A stretch of 64,000 nucleotides of DNA from an uncultured Lachnospiraceae bacterium (GCA_947626395.1 CANQRU010000010.1:1-64000), one strand, 5' to 3'; positions 16,394-25,925 are shown, numbered from the stretch's first letter. The notes: a model not told the origin generated them from the sequence alone. Made by a program: numbers and translations.

Positions 16394-19117
16394 ATGAAGA
16401 GAGAAAAAGGTATCGTGTGGATGCTTGGCGTTCCATTTATTGTACTGGCGCTGGTTCTTGTGATCTTTTATAAGGAGAGACCGGCGCAGGATGGAATATC
16501 AAGGGCCGCGGCCTGTAAGGCAGCGGCTCTTTTTTTGACGACGGCGGATGCGTGCCGCAAGGAAACGGAGACGGAGCGCTCCTTCTTCCCGGCGGCCGAT
16601 CAGCGGCAGTGGTATGTGAAATACATGGACTGTCTGTACCGCCGCGGACTGCTTTCAGAGGAAATGACGCCGCCGGAAGGCAGGGTTGCGGAAGGCCGGC
16701 TGACTTATGAGGAGGCGGAGCGGCTGGCGGAGAAACTGGCGGAAGCGGTCTGGGGAGAAAATGGCGCCGCGGAGAGCGCGGAGGGTCAGCCGGAGACGGA
16801 TTTGTCGGAAATGGCAGCAGCTTTGCTGGAGGCGGGAGAAGTTTCGGCGGCTACGGAAGGTTTGCCTGAGACAAAGAAGAACTTGCTGGGAGCGGCGGAA
16901 ATCTTACCGGGGACTGCCGGTGGGGCGCGGCAGGATACGGAAGGACTGCAGGAAATAAAGCGGCGGCTGGCGGATATTGTGCGAAGGACAAACCGGAACA
17001 GGAATAAGCCGATCCCCGCGGAGCGTTTCTGGGAGATGTACGGGGAGCTTTGCGGGCTGGCGTCCGCGGAACCGGACAAAGGTGAAGAATCGGATAGAAA
17101 TGAGGGATCGGATACCGATGCGGAACCGGATGGGAATGACAGCCCGGTAACCGAGGAGGTACTGCAGATCATCGGTACGCCGGATAATGTGGAAAATGCG
17201 CCGGCCTGGACCGTCTATACCGATCAGGGGATCTATGGCTTTGAAGGACTGGGCCTGGCCGGATACATAGACTGTCAGATCCGGGTACTGGCGAAGGATC
17301 GTGAGCTGATCCGCGTCGTGGAGATCGTTTCGGAGGAAGTCGTCTGCCGGAACGTATGGATCGTGAGCGCTTCCGAGACGGCGGTCACCGGTTTCGCCGG
17401 GGACTGTATGCGGGAGTTCGCGGTGGAAAAGGAACTGGCGCAGGCTGGTGATCTGGTCAATCAGCTGGCGGATCTTCAGCTGGCGGGCGGCAGGGTGGAG
17501 CGGATCGCGCTGAAGAGGGAGAAGATCACCGCGAAGGTTCTGGCTGTCCGGGAGGACGCGATTGAACTGGAAGGTTATGGCGAGATCAGCCTTGATCAGG
17601 ATTTCTGCGTCTATAAGACGTATGGGGAATTTGAAAGGCAGGACATCTCACAGATCCTGGTAGGATATGACACGCAGGAATTTATCGTGGCCGAGGGGAA
17701 ACTGTGCGCCGCGCTGATCGTCAGAAGCTTCGGCGCGGAGTCGATCCGCGTGCTGATCACAGATACAGGCTTCCATTCCATTTTCCATCCGGAGATCCGG
17801 CTGGAGTTCTTAAGCGGCGGGATCATGCGGCAGGGAGAGAAGGAGACGGTTTTCCATGCGGGAGAGAGCATTGTGCTGGCAGCGCGGAGCGGCGATGGGC
17901 AGGAGCCTGAGGCTGGTTCGAACGAAGTCGTGAGCGGGATATCCGGGGAGCTTGCCCCCTCGGATGAACGCATTATTTTCTGCCCGGCGGATGAAAGCGC
18001 CGGGATCCGCGTCGCGAGCGTGACGCGCGGGCAGGGCGCGCCGGTCTGCCCGGGGCGGCTGGAGGTGTCCTGCGAGGAGAACGGTCTGGTGCTGGTCAAT
18101 GAACTGTATATGGAGGATTATCTGAAACGAGTGCTTCCGAGCGAGATGCCGCTCAGCTATGAGCCGGAAGCCCTTAAGGCCCAGGCGGTCTGCGCCCGTA
18201 CCTACGCGTACCGGCAGATCCGCGGCAATTCCTGCCGTCAGTACGGCGCGCATGTGGACGACAGCACCAATTATCAGGTCTACAATAACAGCGAGACCGG
18301 CCGCGAGGCCGCGGAGGCGGTGGACGCGACCTACGGGCAGATCCTGATGTACGGCGACGGCGCAGCAGAGACTTACTATTTCTCCACGTCGTGCGGCCAT
18401 ACGACGGACATGGGGGCCTGGGGACAGGAACCGGAGCGGACGCCGTACCTGCATGCGGTGGAGGTGCGGCCGAACGGCGGGGTGACCGAAGCCGGAAGCA
18501 CCGAAAGTACAGACGACGGCATTGTGAAGAATGAGATTGTCGGGGATGGCATTGCGGTAAACGGTCTTGTCGAATCGTCCGATCCGTCCGCCCTGTCCGG
18601 GGAAGAAGCGTTCGCTGCGTTCATCCGCGGCGGCGGAGAAAACGGCGGGCAGGCCGATTTCGAAGCTTCCTGCAGCATGTACCGCTGGCAGACGCGGATC
18701 ACGGCCGCGCAGCTTCAGGAAAATATTTCCGATATCGGCCGGATCGCGGACGTGCAGGTCAGCGGACGCGGCGCCGGCGGCGTGGCGCAGCGCGTGACCG
18801 TGACCGGTTCCGACGGGACAAAGGAGGTCGAGGGCGAAAGCCGGATCCGCGCGGCGCTTGGACACCCCGGCTCCATGATCACGAAGAACGGCGGCGGCAC
18901 TTTAAGCGGCTGGGGAAGCCTTCCGAGCGCGTTCATTTCCATCGAAGAAAGTACGGCGGAAGACGGTGAAATGTGCTGGCTCATCTATGGCGGCGGCTAC
19001 GGCCACGGCATCGGCATGAGCCAGAACGGCGCCCAGGCCATGGCGAAGCGGGGATGGAAATACGGCGATATCCTGGATTTCTTCTATGAAGGGACGCGGA
19101 TGGAGACGGTGTACTGA
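16394..19117 (+). CDS. SpoIID/LytB-domain membrane protein
   Basis: A 907-residue protein with one N-terminal membrane anchor (residues about 8-27), a long acidic middle part, and a C-terminal SpoIID domain (about 560-905). SpoIID is a lytic transglycosylase acting on denuded peptidoglycan. The motif VLPSEMP carries the presumed catalytic Glu (E584), and LKAQAVCARTYA and GYGHGIGMSQNGAQAMA are family hallmarks. Residues about 695-765 form a Ser/Thr/Gly-rich insertion inside the domain. Residues 95-250 are low-complexity. At 907 residues it is far longer than sporulation SpoIID (about 340), so it is probably a vegetative or cortex-related paralogue rather than SpoIID itself. The first 150 nt contain a terminator-like hairpin (16502-16536). 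Confidence 0.82.
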   Translation: MKREKGIVWMLGVPFIVLALVLVIFYKERPAQDGISRAAACKAAALFLTTADACRKETETERSFFPAADQRQWYVKYMDCLYRRGLLSEEMTPPEGRVAEGRLTYEEAERLAEKLAEAVWGENGAAESAEGQPETDLSEMAAALLEAGEVSAATEGLPETKKNLLGAAEILPGTAGGARQDTEGLQEIKRRLADIVRRTNRNRNKPIPAERFWEMYGELCGLASAEPDKGEESDRNEGSDTDAEPDGNDSPVTEEVLQIIGTPDNVENAPAWTVYTDQGIYGFEGLGLAGYIDCQIRVLAKDRELIRVVEIVSEEVVCRNVWIVSASETAVTGFAGDCMREFAVEKELAQAGDLVNQLADLQLAGGRVERIALKREKITAKVLAVREDAIELEGYGEISLDQDFCVYKTYGEFERQDISQILVGYDTQEFIVAEGKLCAALIVRSFGAESIRVLITDTGFHSIFHPEIRLEFLSGGIMRQGEKETVFHAGESIVLAARSGDGQEPEAGSNEVVSGISGELAPSDERIIFCPADESAGIRVASVTRGQGAPVCPGRLEVSCEENGLVLVNELYMEDYLKRVLPSEMPLSYEPEALKAQAVCARTYAYRQIRGNSCRQYGAHVDDSTNYQVYNNSETGREAAEAVDATYGQILMYGDGAAETYYFSTSCGHTTDMGAWGQEPERTPYLHAVEVRPNGGVTEAGSTESTDDGIVKNEIVGDGIAVNGLVESSDPSALSGEEAFAAFIRGGGENGGQADFEASCSMYRWQTRITAAQLQENISDIGRIADVQVSGRGAGGVAQRVTVTGSDGTKEVEGESRIRAALGHPGSMITKNGGGTLSGWGSLPSAFISIEESTAEDGEMCWLIYGGGYGHGIGMSQNGAQAMAKRGWKYGDILDFFYEGTRMETVY
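16502..16536 (+). terminator. Terminator-like hairpin inside the SpoIID-domain gene
   Basis: AGGGCCGC (16502-16509) pairs with GCGGCTCT (16523-16530), followed by a G-A mismatch, GCC/GGC and a TGTAA loop, then seven T (16530-16536). It lies about 110 nt after the start codon, within codons for AAACKAAALFL. The reading frame continues through it into conserved domains, so it could act as an attenuator when translation is slow. Confidence 0.6.
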
Positions 19118-19131
19118 TGGGAAAAGATGTA

Positions 19132-19201
19132 TTGCAAAAATAGTTTGCATGCTATATAATAAAAAGGATTTTGATTACAGGTCGATAAAATAAGCTTTAT
19201 T
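19132..19201 (+). promoter_or_regulatory. Promoter and small palindrome upstream of the ABC exporter
   Basis: TTGCAA (19132-19137) and TATAAT (19155-19160) are 17 bp apart. Downstream, AATAA-GCT-TTATT (19189-19201) is a perfect 5-bp inverted repeat just before the ribosome site, a possible repressor operator. Drug-exporter operons are often controlled by MarR-type repressors, but no regulator gene is next to this one. Confidence 0.7.
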
Positions 19202-19217
19202 AAAGGGGTTATGTGTT

Positions 19218-20975
19218 GTGAAACTGATCTTTCGCTATATGAAGCCATACGCGAAGGCGATCGCCGCCGTCATGGGACTGAAGCTCGCCGCGACTATGGT
19301 GGAACTCTTACTTCCGTATATTCTGGAGCATATCATCGACGTCACCGTACCGACCGGCAACCTTACGCAGATATTCCTGTGGGGGCTTCTGATGATCCTG
19401 ACCGCCGTCGCCACCCGGCAGCTGAACGTGACGGCCAACCGGGGCGCGGTGGAGAACGCCCACAATGTTTCCTACAACATCCGGCAGGATCTGTTCATCA
19501 AGACGGCCAATCTGTCCGGCAGCCAGTTCGACGCCTTCGGTCTTCCGAGCCTGATCAGCCGTATGACCAGCGACAGCTACAACGTCCAGTCCTGCGCCCA
19601 GTCTCTGCAGACCCTGTGCGTCCGCGCGCCGATCATGCTGGTGGGCGGCATCCTGATCACGATGACCATGGACTGGGTGCTGTCGGCGGTACTCTGCGTG
19701 ATGCTGCCGATCATGCTGGTCGTTATCTTAAGCGTATCCCGGTACGGGATCCCGCTTTACAATAAGGTGCAGGAGAGCCTGGACGACGTGGTGCGGGTCA
19801 TGCGTGAAAATATTACCGGCATCCGCGTGGTAAAAGCCCTTTCCAAGACGGATTATGAGAAACGGCGCTTCGCGGCCAGCAACGACGCCATGACCCGCAA
19901 CGATATTAATGCCAGTACGATTATGGCTTTGCCTGGACCGATCATGCAGCTGTGCCTGAACACCGGCCTGACGCTGGTGGTCTTCATCGGCGCGGTCCGC
20001 GTCAATAACGGACAGATGAACCCCGGCGTGATCCTGGCGTTTCTGACGTATTTCAACATGGTGCTGCAGGGCGTTATGGCGATCAACCGCATTTTCATGA
20101 TGATCAGCAAGGCGTCCGCGTCGGCGAACCGTATCGCTCTCATCATGGCGGCGCCGCAGGATCAGCGCATCCTGACGGCGGAAGAGGCGAAGAAGCCGTC
20201 CGGCGATGAATTTATCCGGTTCGAGCATGTGAATTTCAGCTACGGCGAGGCGGGCACGGCCCAGGCAGAGGCCTTCGGCGGCAGCAGCCGGGAACAGTGC
20301 CTCTACGATATCGATTTTTCCATTAAGAGAGGCGAGAGTCTGGGGATCATCGGACCCACCGGCTGCGGCAAGACGACGATCATTAATCTGCTGATGCGCT
20401 TCTACGATGTGGAAGACGGCGGCGTATTCGTAGACGGGAAGGACGTGCGCAGCTACGAGAAGGACGACCTTCACCGGAAGTTCGGCGTGGTCTTCCAGAA
20501 CGACATGGTGTTCAACGACACCCTGCGCCAGAACATTTCCTTCGGGCGCGACATCCCGGAGGACAGGCTTACCCAGGCGACGAAGGACGCCATGGCGGCG
20601 GAGTACATAGCAGGTCTGGACGGCGGCATCGACTACATGGCGGATATCAAGGGAGCCAATCTGTCCGGCGGGCAGAAGCAGCGGCTCCTGATCGCCCGTG
20701 CCCTGGCGGCGAAGCCGGAGATCCTGATCCTGGACGATTCTTCCTCGGCGCTTGACTATAAGACGGACGCTTCCCTCAGGAAGGCGGTCTTTGAAAATTA
20801 CGGCGGCACGACGACGATCCTGATCGCGCAGCGCGTCAGCTCCGTCATGAACATGACCAACATCCTGGTCATGGACAACGGGCGCTGCATCGGTTACGGA
20901 AACCACGAACATCTGCTGAAAACATGCCCGGAGTACCGGGATATCTTTAATACGCAGATGGGCGCGCTGGCGTAA
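19218..20975 (+). CDS. ABC exporter, half 1 (membrane and ATPase fused)
   Basis: A 585-residue type IV half-transporter with six TM segments (about residues 10-300) and a nucleotide-binding domain. Walker A is GPTGCGKTT, the signature LSGGQKQR, and Walker B ILILDDSSSALD. Here the residue after Walker B is Asp-Ser rather than the catalytic Glu (DDSS in place of DEAT), as in the degenerate half of heterodimeric exporters. The GTG start follows AAAGGGG. The ATPase-competent partner follows at 21048. The substrate could be drug, lipid or peptide. Confidence 0.9.
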   Translation: MKLIFRYMKPYAKAIAAVMGLKLAATMVELLLPYILEHIIDVTVPTGNLTQIFLWGLLMILTAVATRQLNVTANRGAVENAHNVSYNIRQDLFIKTANLSGSQFDAFGLPSLISRMTSDSYNVQSCAQSLQTLCVRAPIMLVGGILITMTMDWVLSAVLCVMLPIMLVVILSVSRYGIPLYNKVQESLDDVVRVMRENITGIRVVKALSKTDYEKRRFAASNDAMTRNDINASTIMALPGPIMQLCLNTGLTLVVFIGAVRVNNGQMNPGVILAFLTYFNMVLQGVMAINRIFMMISKASASANRIALIMAAPQDQRILTAEEAKKPSGDEFIRFEHVNFSYGEAGTAQAEAFGGSSREQCLYDIDFSIKRGESLGIIGPTGCGKTTIINLLMRFYDVEDGGVFVDGKDVRSYEKDDLHRKFGVVFQNDMVFNDTLRQNISFGRDIPEDRLTQATKDAMAAEYIAGLDGGIDYMADIKGANLSGGQKQRLLIARALAAKPEILILDDSSSALDYKTDASLRKAVFENYGGTTTILIAQRVSSVMNMTNILVMDNGRCIGYGNHEHLLKTCPEYRDIFNTQMGALA

Positions 20976-20988
20976 GGAGGAAGACGAG

Positions 20989-21045
20989 ATGAGGAATAAT
21001 TTTCTGAAGAAAAGCGCCGGACTGTGCCCGGAAAGGAGGCGGTGA
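20989..21045 (+). CDS. Possible 18-residue leader peptide between the ABC genes
   Basis: A short frame, MRNNFLKKSAGLCPERRR, has a strong ribosome site (AAGGAGG, 20974-20980) and ends 2 nt before the ATG of the second ABC gene. Its last codons contain that gene's ribosome site (AAGGAGG). It could couple translation of the two halves, or the ribosome site could be chance. There is no conservation evidence here. Confidence 0.35.
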   Translation: MRNNFLKKSAGLCPERRR

Positions 21046-21047
21046 GA

Positions 21048-22826
21048 ATGCCTGGAAGAGGAGATCGGGGCGGCAAAAAGGAGAAGCCCAGAGACGCGAA
21101 GAAATCGCTTCGCCGTATTCTTTCTTACCTGAACGACTACCGGTGGCCGGTGATCGTGCTGACTCTCTGCGCCTTCATCAGCAATTTCGGCAACCTTCTC
21201 GGGCCGAATTTCGCCGGAAAAGCCATCCACGCGGCCGGCGCGGGCGCGGGAAAAGTGGATTTCGACGTGGTATTTTTCTATGGGAAATGTATGCTGGCGG
21301 CCTATCTGGCCAGCGGCCTTCTCACATTTATCATCAATATCGGCATGATGCGGGTCAGCCGCAATGTGGTCCGCAAAATGCGCAAGGACGTATTCGACAA
21401 GCTGATGACCCTGCCGGTCGGGTTCTTCGACCGGAACCAGGCGGGCGACATTATCAGCCGCGTCAGCTACGATATCGACGTGGTAGGCACCAGCCTGGCG
21501 ACGGACGTGGTGCAGATCATCACCAGCGTCGTCACGGTTGTAGGGTCATTTCTCATGATGTGCGCGATCTCCCTGCCGCTCGTTGTGTGTATGCTGGTGA
21601 CGATCCCCATGGCCATCTTTTATACCAGATACATGGGAAGAAGGACCAGGCCCCTCTATTCGAAGCGCAGCGCCGCTTACGGCCGCATGAACGGTTTCGT
21701 GGAGGAAATGTTCACCGGCCAGAAGACGATCCTGGCTTACGCCTACGAGGACGGCGTCTGCGAAGAGTTCAGCGGGATCAACCATGCGGCGGCCGACGCC
21801 TACCGGGACGCGGACACATTGGGCATGACCATGGGCCCGACCGTCGGATTCATCAATAACCTGGGACTTTCGCTGATCGGCCTGGTGGGCGCGCTGTTCT
21901 ATCTGTGGGGAATCGTGGATCTGGGGCAGATTTCTTCCTTCGTGCTGTATTCGAGGAAATTTTCCGGCCCGATCAACGAGATCGCCAATATTATCAATGA
22001 GATCTATTCGGCCCTGGCCGCGGCGGAGCGGGTGTTCCGCCTGCTGGACGAGCCGGAGGAGATCCAGGATATCTATAACGCCAAAGTGCTTACGGAAGTG
22101 GAAGGCGACGTGGAGGCGCAGCATGTATCCTTCGGTTATGTGCCGGGCAGGACGATCCTTCACGACCTGAACCTGAAGGCCAATCCGGGTCAGACCATCG
22201 CCATCGTCGGCCCCACCGGCGCCGGCAAGACGACGATCATCAACCTGCTGATGCGTTTCTACGACGTGGACGAGGGCGCGATCTATGTGGACGGCAATGA
22301 GATCCGCACCGTGACCCGCGACAGCCTCCGGCGGACCTACGCGATGGTGCTGCAGGATACGTGGGTGTTCCGCGGAACCATTTACGACAATATCGCCTAC
22401 GGCAAGGAAGGCGCCTCCATGGATGAGGTGATCGCCGCGGCCAAGGCGGCCCGCATCCACAGCTACGTGATGCGTCTGCCCGACGGCTATCAGACCGTCA
22501 TCAGCGAAGACGGCGGCAATATCAGCAAGGGCCAGAAGCAGCTTCTGACCATCGCCCGGGCCATGCTCTACAATACCCACATGCTGATCCTGGACGAGGC
22601 CACCAGCAACGTGGATACGTCCACGGAGCGGCAGGTGCAGCAGGCCATGCGGCGGCTGATGGCGGGCAAGACCTGCTTCGTCATCGCCCACCGTCTCTCC
22701 ACGATCCAGAACGCGGACCGGATCCTGGTGGTGGATCACGGCGACGTGGTGGAGCAGGGAACCCATGAGGAACTGATGGTGCGGAAGGGGTTCTATTATA
22801 AGCTGTATGCGTCGCAGTTTGAGTAG
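21048..22826 (+). CDS. ABC exporter, half 2 (membrane and ATPase fused)
   Basis: A 592-residue half-transporter with six TM segments after a basic N-terminus (GRGDRGGKKEKPRD). Walker A is GPTGAGKTT, the signature ISKGQKQ, and Walker B LILDEATSNVD with the catalytic Glu present. It therefore carries the canonical ATP site, complementing half 1. The ATG at 21048 follows AAAGGAGGCGG; an upstream GTG in frame at 21024 has no ribosome site. The LSGGQ signature is altered to ISKGQ. Together the two form a BmrCD/EfrCD-like heterodimer. Confidence 0.92.
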   Translation: MPGRGDRGGKKEKPRDAKKSLRRILSYLNDYRWPVIVLTLCAFISNFGNLLGPNFAGKAIHAAGAGAGKVDFDVVFFYGKCMLAAYLASGLLTFIINIGMMRVSRNVVRKMRKDVFDKLMTLPVGFFDRNQAGDIISRVSYDIDVVGTSLATDVVQIITSVVTVVGSFLMMCAISLPLVVCMLVTIPMAIFYTRYMGRRTRPLYSKRSAAYGRMNGFVEEMFTGQKTILAYAYEDGVCEEFSGINHAAADAYRDADTLGMTMGPTVGFINNLGLSLIGLVGALFYLWGIVDLGQISSFVLYSRKFSGPINEIANIINEIYSALAAAERVFRLLDEPEEIQDIYNAKVLTEVEGDVEAQHVSFGYVPGRTILHDLNLKANPGQTIAIVGPTGAGKTTIINLLMRFYDVDEGAIYVDGNEIRTVTRDSLRRTYAMVLQDTWVFRGTIYDNIAYGKEGASMDEVIAAAKAARIHSYVMRLPDGYQTVISEDGGNISKGQKQLLTIARAMLYNTHMLILDEATSNVDTSTERQVQQAMRRLMAGKTCFVIAHRLSTIQNADRILVVDHGDVVEQGTHEELMVRKGFYYKLYASQFE

Positions 22827-22896
22827 AGAGTGTGTGAAGAGGTAACATAAATTGTATGGCTTCGCGGTTTGAGCAGAATATCTGCGAGGCGGAAAC
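22804..22896 (+). repeat. Diverged tandem copy of the ABC gene end
   Basis: About 43 nt at 22804-22846, beginning TGTATGCGTCGCAGTTTGAG and covering the last codons and stop, is repeated with changes at 22853-22896 (TGTATGGCTTCGCGGTTTGAG). A third weaker copy may follow around 22915-22945. It resembles the copy pattern after ilvA. Confidence 0.65.
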
Positions 22897-22957
22897 TGAC
22901 AGGCGGAAATCCGGACTGTCCGGATGAGCAGAAGAGCCGGGAACGGAGGGGAAGACT

Positions 22958-24103
22958 GTGTCTGATGTGATTGAAATTCGGGATCTTTCCGGGCCGGAAC
23001 TGGCGGTGTACAACTGTCGCTCGGAGGTGCAGCTTCTGCGGTATTATGAGCCGCAGCCGGGAATCTTCATCGCGGAAAGTCCGAAGGTGATCATGCGGGC
23101 GCTTGACGCGGGATATGAGCCGGTGTCGCTGCTGGCGGAGCGGAGACTGCTTGGGAAAGCAGAAGAGTTCCTGGCGGCGGAGTCGGAAACTTCTGTAGAA
23201 AATGAACCGCTGAGGGTGAAAAATTCCCGGATGGCAGAGCCTGCTGCTTTGGAGGAAGGTGAGCAGCAGAGAATGGGAAATCCCCTTGTGGCTGCATCGG
23301 TTGCCGGAGAAGATGAATCGGAAAGGATAGTTTCTTCTGACAATGAGGATCAAGCGGTTTTGCTGCATGAAATTCTGTGCCGCTGCGGGGACGTGCCGGT
23401 CTATACCGCAGGGCTGGATACGCTGACGCAGATCACCGGCTTCCATCTGACCCAGGGCGTGCTCTGCGCCATGCGGCGGAGAGAAGTGCCTTCCGCGGAG
23501 AAAGTCTGCGCCGGGGCAAAGCGTATCGCCGTGCTTGAGGATGTGACGAATCAGACGAATATCGGCGCTGTGTTCCGCAGCGCGGCGGCACTGGGATTCG
23601 ACGCGGTGCTGCTGACAGGAGACTGCTGCGATCCGCTGTACCGAAGGTCAATTCGGGTGAGTATGGGAACGGTGTTTCAGATTCCATGGACGTATATTGA
23701 CGATGGAAAACGCGGAGAATATTCGACATGCGGAAATGGTATGGAAGAGCTGCAGAGCAGAAATCGGGAACCGGACGCGAAGAGAAAGTCCGGCAACTCT
23801 CAAGACCGGATAAATATCGAAATACCTTGGCAGTCAGATTATGTAACTCGCCTGCAGAATATGGGCTTCGCCGCGGCCGCCATGGCCTTGCGGGAGGATT
23901 CCGTGCGGATCGATGACCCGCGCCTTCTGGCGGAGGAGAAGATCGCGGTCATACTCGGCAATGAGGGAAGCGGCCTCAGGGACAGCACGATCCGCGCCTG
24001 CGATTATACGATCCGGATCCCGATGGCCCATGGCGTCGACTCTCTGAATGTAGCCGCGGCCGGCGCGGTGGCGTTCTGGCAGCTGGGGCGGCGGGATCTC
24101 TAA
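22958..24103 (+). CDS. TrmH/SpoU-family RNA methyltransferase with low-complexity inserts
   Basis: A 381-residue SPOUT methyltransferase using S-adenosylmethionine on ribose 2'-OH of tRNA or rRNA. Conserved motifs are NQTNIGAVFRSAAALG (motif 1), ILGNEGSGLRD (motif 2) and IPMAHGVDSLNVAAAGAV (motif 3, the knot). Two stretches look inserted: about residues 70-130 (Glu/Ser-rich) and about 245-290 (RGEYSTCGNGMEELQSRN and onward). Close relatives are normally near 260-280 residues. The start is GTG after GGAGGGG. The target RNA is not identifiable. Confidence 0.82.
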   Translation: MSDVIEIRDLSGPELAVYNCRSEVQLLRYYEPQPGIFIAESPKVIMRALDAGYEPVSLLAERRLLGKAEEFLAAESETSVENEPLRVKNSRMAEPAALEEGEQQRMGNPLVAASVAGEDESERIVSSDNEDQAVLLHEILCRCGDVPVYTAGLDTLTQITGFHLTQGVLCAMRRREVPSAEKVCAGAKRIAVLEDVTNQTNIGAVFRSAAALGFDAVLLTGDCCDPLYRRSIRVSMGTVFQIPWTYIDDGKRGEYSTCGNGMEELQSRNREPDAKRKSGNSQDRINIEIPWQSDYVTRLQNMGFAAAAMALREDSVRIDDPRLLAEEKIAVILGNEGSGLRDSTIRACDYTIRIPMAHGVDSLNVAAAGAVAFWQLGRRDL

Positions 24104-24179
24104 GCTTTTGGTATTGAATATAAGAGTAAAGGTCTGAGGATCGGATTGGCGAAACAGTGTTTAGCCAAGCTGTAAAAGA

Positions 24180-24221
24180 AGCATGAAGCACAGAGGCTAT
24201 TTGCTGTGTTTCATGCTTTTT
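24180..24221 (+). terminator. Terminator after the SPOUT methyltransferase
   Basis: AGCATGAAGCACAG (24180-24193) pairs with CTGTGTTTCATGCT (24204-24217), with one G-T pair, followed by a T-run. Confidence 0.85.
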
Positions 24222-24231
24222 CAAATTTTAC

Positions 24232-24282
24232 ATTTTGATATTGACAATATGATATTAAAATGATATCATACAAATATCAACA
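24232..24282 (+). promoter_or_regulatory. Promoter embedded in GATAT repeats, before the SPFH gene
   Basis: TTGACA (24241-24246) and TATCAT (24264-24269) are 17 bp apart. The -35 lies within the palindrome ATATTGACAATAT, and TGATATCA overlaps the -10. TGATAT or its complement recurs about every 10-16 bp from 24236 to 24279, which looks like a multi-site operator. The leader to 24436 is A/C-rich (many CACA and ACAC steps), about 160 nt, with no recognisable riboswitch. Confidence 0.7.
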
Positions 24283-24436
24283 CAGGAAAGTACTCGGCGC
24301 GGCTGTCAATCTATTCGCGGGGTCGCACAGAAGTACAGAAAACACCATAGCGAAGCACACACCACAGTACAACACGCAAAGAGCGCGGAAAGTACCGTGC
24401 GGAAACACCACGGTACACAGAATGGAGGTAAAGATC

Positions 24437-25474
24437 ATGAAGGAGAAAGTATTAAACGGCAATCGGAACGGCATGCAGATGCTTCTGCTTTTCGGCCTGC
24501 TTTACATCGCTGCGGTCGTGACGATCGTGATTGGCGGATTGCAGCTGGATCACGGCTCGAAGACACTTGGGGCGGTTCTGCTGAGCGTGGGCATCTTCTG
24601 GGCGGCAGTGGGGTGGATCCCCTTCTGCGGTCTGACGGTCATTAAGCCCCAGGAAGCGGTGGTGCTGACGCTGTTCGGCAACTATGTGGGGACGCTGAAG
24701 GAGCCGGGATTCTATTTCGTCAATCCGTTCTGCTCCGCGGTGAATCCTGCGGCGAAGACAAGACTTCGGCAGAGCGGCGATGTGGACGGCGACGGGGGGA
24801 AATCCATGCCCGTGATCGTAGCGGGCAGCTCGTCCGGCGCGGGCTCCTCGGAGACGCCGAGCAAAAAGATTTCCCTTAAGATCATGACGCTGAACAACAA
24901 CCGTCAGAAGATTAACGACTGTCTGGGCAATCCGATCGAGATCGGCATCGCGGTCATGTGGCGGGTGGTGGATACGGCGAAGGCCGTGTTCGTAGTGGAT
25001 AATTACAAGGAATATCTGTCCCTGCAGTGCGACAGCGCCCTGCGCAATATCGTCCGCATTTATCCCTACGACGTGGCGCCCGGCGTGGATACCACCGGCG
25101 ACGGCGTGGCCGACGAGGGGAGCCTGCGCGGCTCCAGCGAGATCGTAGCGGCCCGCATCCGGGACGAGATCCAGGAGAAGGTGAAGGAAGCCGGCATCGA
25201 GATCATCGAAGCCCGGATCACATATCTGGCTTACGCGCCGGAGATCGCGGCGGTCATGCTGCAGCGGCAGCAGGCCTCGGCCATCATCGACGCCCGGAAG
25301 ATGATCGTGGACGGCGCTGTGGGCATGGTGGAGATGGCATTGGAGCAGTTAAGCAGGAAGCAGGTGGTGGAACTGGATGAGGAGCGTAAGGCGGCTATGG
25401 TCTCCAATCTGCTGGTAGTTCTCTGCGGCAACCGGGACGCCCAGCCTATCGTGAATTCGGGCAGCCTCTACTGA
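24437..25474 (+). CDS. SPFH/Band 7 (prohibitin-like) membrane protein
   Basis: A 345-residue protein with two N-terminal membrane segments (about 15-35 and 42-62) followed by an SPFH domain. The segment [29 protein letters not shown] is typical of the actinobacterial/clostridial branch. The region after about residue 240 is Ala/Glu-rich ([16 protein letters not shown]), as in flotillin-type stalks. The ATG at 24437 follows GGAGG with 8-nt spacing. The next gene starts one base after the stop, so they are translated together. SPFH proteins organise membrane microdomains; the specific role is unknown. Confidence 0.88.
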   Translation: MKEKVLNGNRNGMQMLLLFGLLYIAAVVTIVIGGLQLDHGSKTLGAVLLSVGIFWAAVGWIPFCGLTVIKPQEAVVLTLFGNYVGTLKEPGFYFVNPFCSAVNPAAKTRLRQSGDVDGDGGKSMPVIVAGSSSGAGSSETPSKKISLKIMTLNNNRQKINDCLGNPIEIGIAVMWRVVDTAKAVFVVDNYKEYLSLQCDSALRNIVRIYPYDVAPGVDTTGDGVADEGSLRGSSEIVAARIRDEIQEKVKEAGIEIIEARITYLAYAPEIAAVMLQRQQASAIIDARKMIVDGAVGMVEMALEQLSRKQVVELDEERKAAMVSNLLVVLCGNRDAQPIVNSGSLY

Positions 25475-25475
25475 T

Positions 25476-25679
25476 ATGGCGGATAACCAGAAGAAGCAGA
25501 TCCCGCTGCGCCTGTCGGCCAAACTCTACGACGCCATCGCTGCCTGGGCGGAGGACGATTTCCGGTCGGTCAACGGCCAGATCGAATATTTGCTGACCGA
25601 ATGCGTGCGGCAGCGGAAGAAGAACGGGAAATACGTATCCGAGCATCTGGATGAGCCGCCTGAGCTGGATATCGAATGA
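25476..25679 (+). CDS. Small Arc-type ribbon-helix-helix protein
   Basis: A 67-residue basic protein with the ribbon-helix-helix pattern: a beta strand ([16 protein letters not shown]) then two helices ending in the RQRKKNG region. It begins one base after the SPFH stop. It may be the repressor that binds the GATAT repeats upstream of the pair, which is an inference. Arc-like proteins next to SPFH genes are common in clostridia. Confidence 0.75.
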   Translation: MADNQKKQIPLRLSAKLYDAIAAWAEDDFRSVNGQIEYLLTECVRQRKKNGKYVSEHLDEPPELDIE

Positions 25680-25757
25680 TCGCGGATACGCATGAAGAAC
25701 GCGGTTGCAGATGGATAGATAATGCGATTGCATGTATAAAAGAAGAATGTGTATGAA

Positions 25758-25791
25758 GGGACGGTTGTTGTTGAAACAGCCGTCTCTTTTT
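25758..25791 (+). terminator. Terminator after the SPFH-RHH pair
   Basis: GGGACGGTTGTT (25758-25769) pairs with AACAGCCGTCTC (25775-25786), with G-T pairs, followed by TTTTT. A 65-codon frame at 25732-25929 runs through it and is probably not a gene. Confidence 0.85.
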
Positions 25792-25925
25792 GATAGAATA
25801 TTTGATAGAAAATCAGACTGGAGAAGCGCAGGCGCACAGTTGGCCGCGGCGCCTATGCGGGAAGAGGCTGTTGTGGTGAGGCAGCCGCTGCGGAGAGGAC
25901 GTCGTCCGAAGAGAGGAGTACGATC

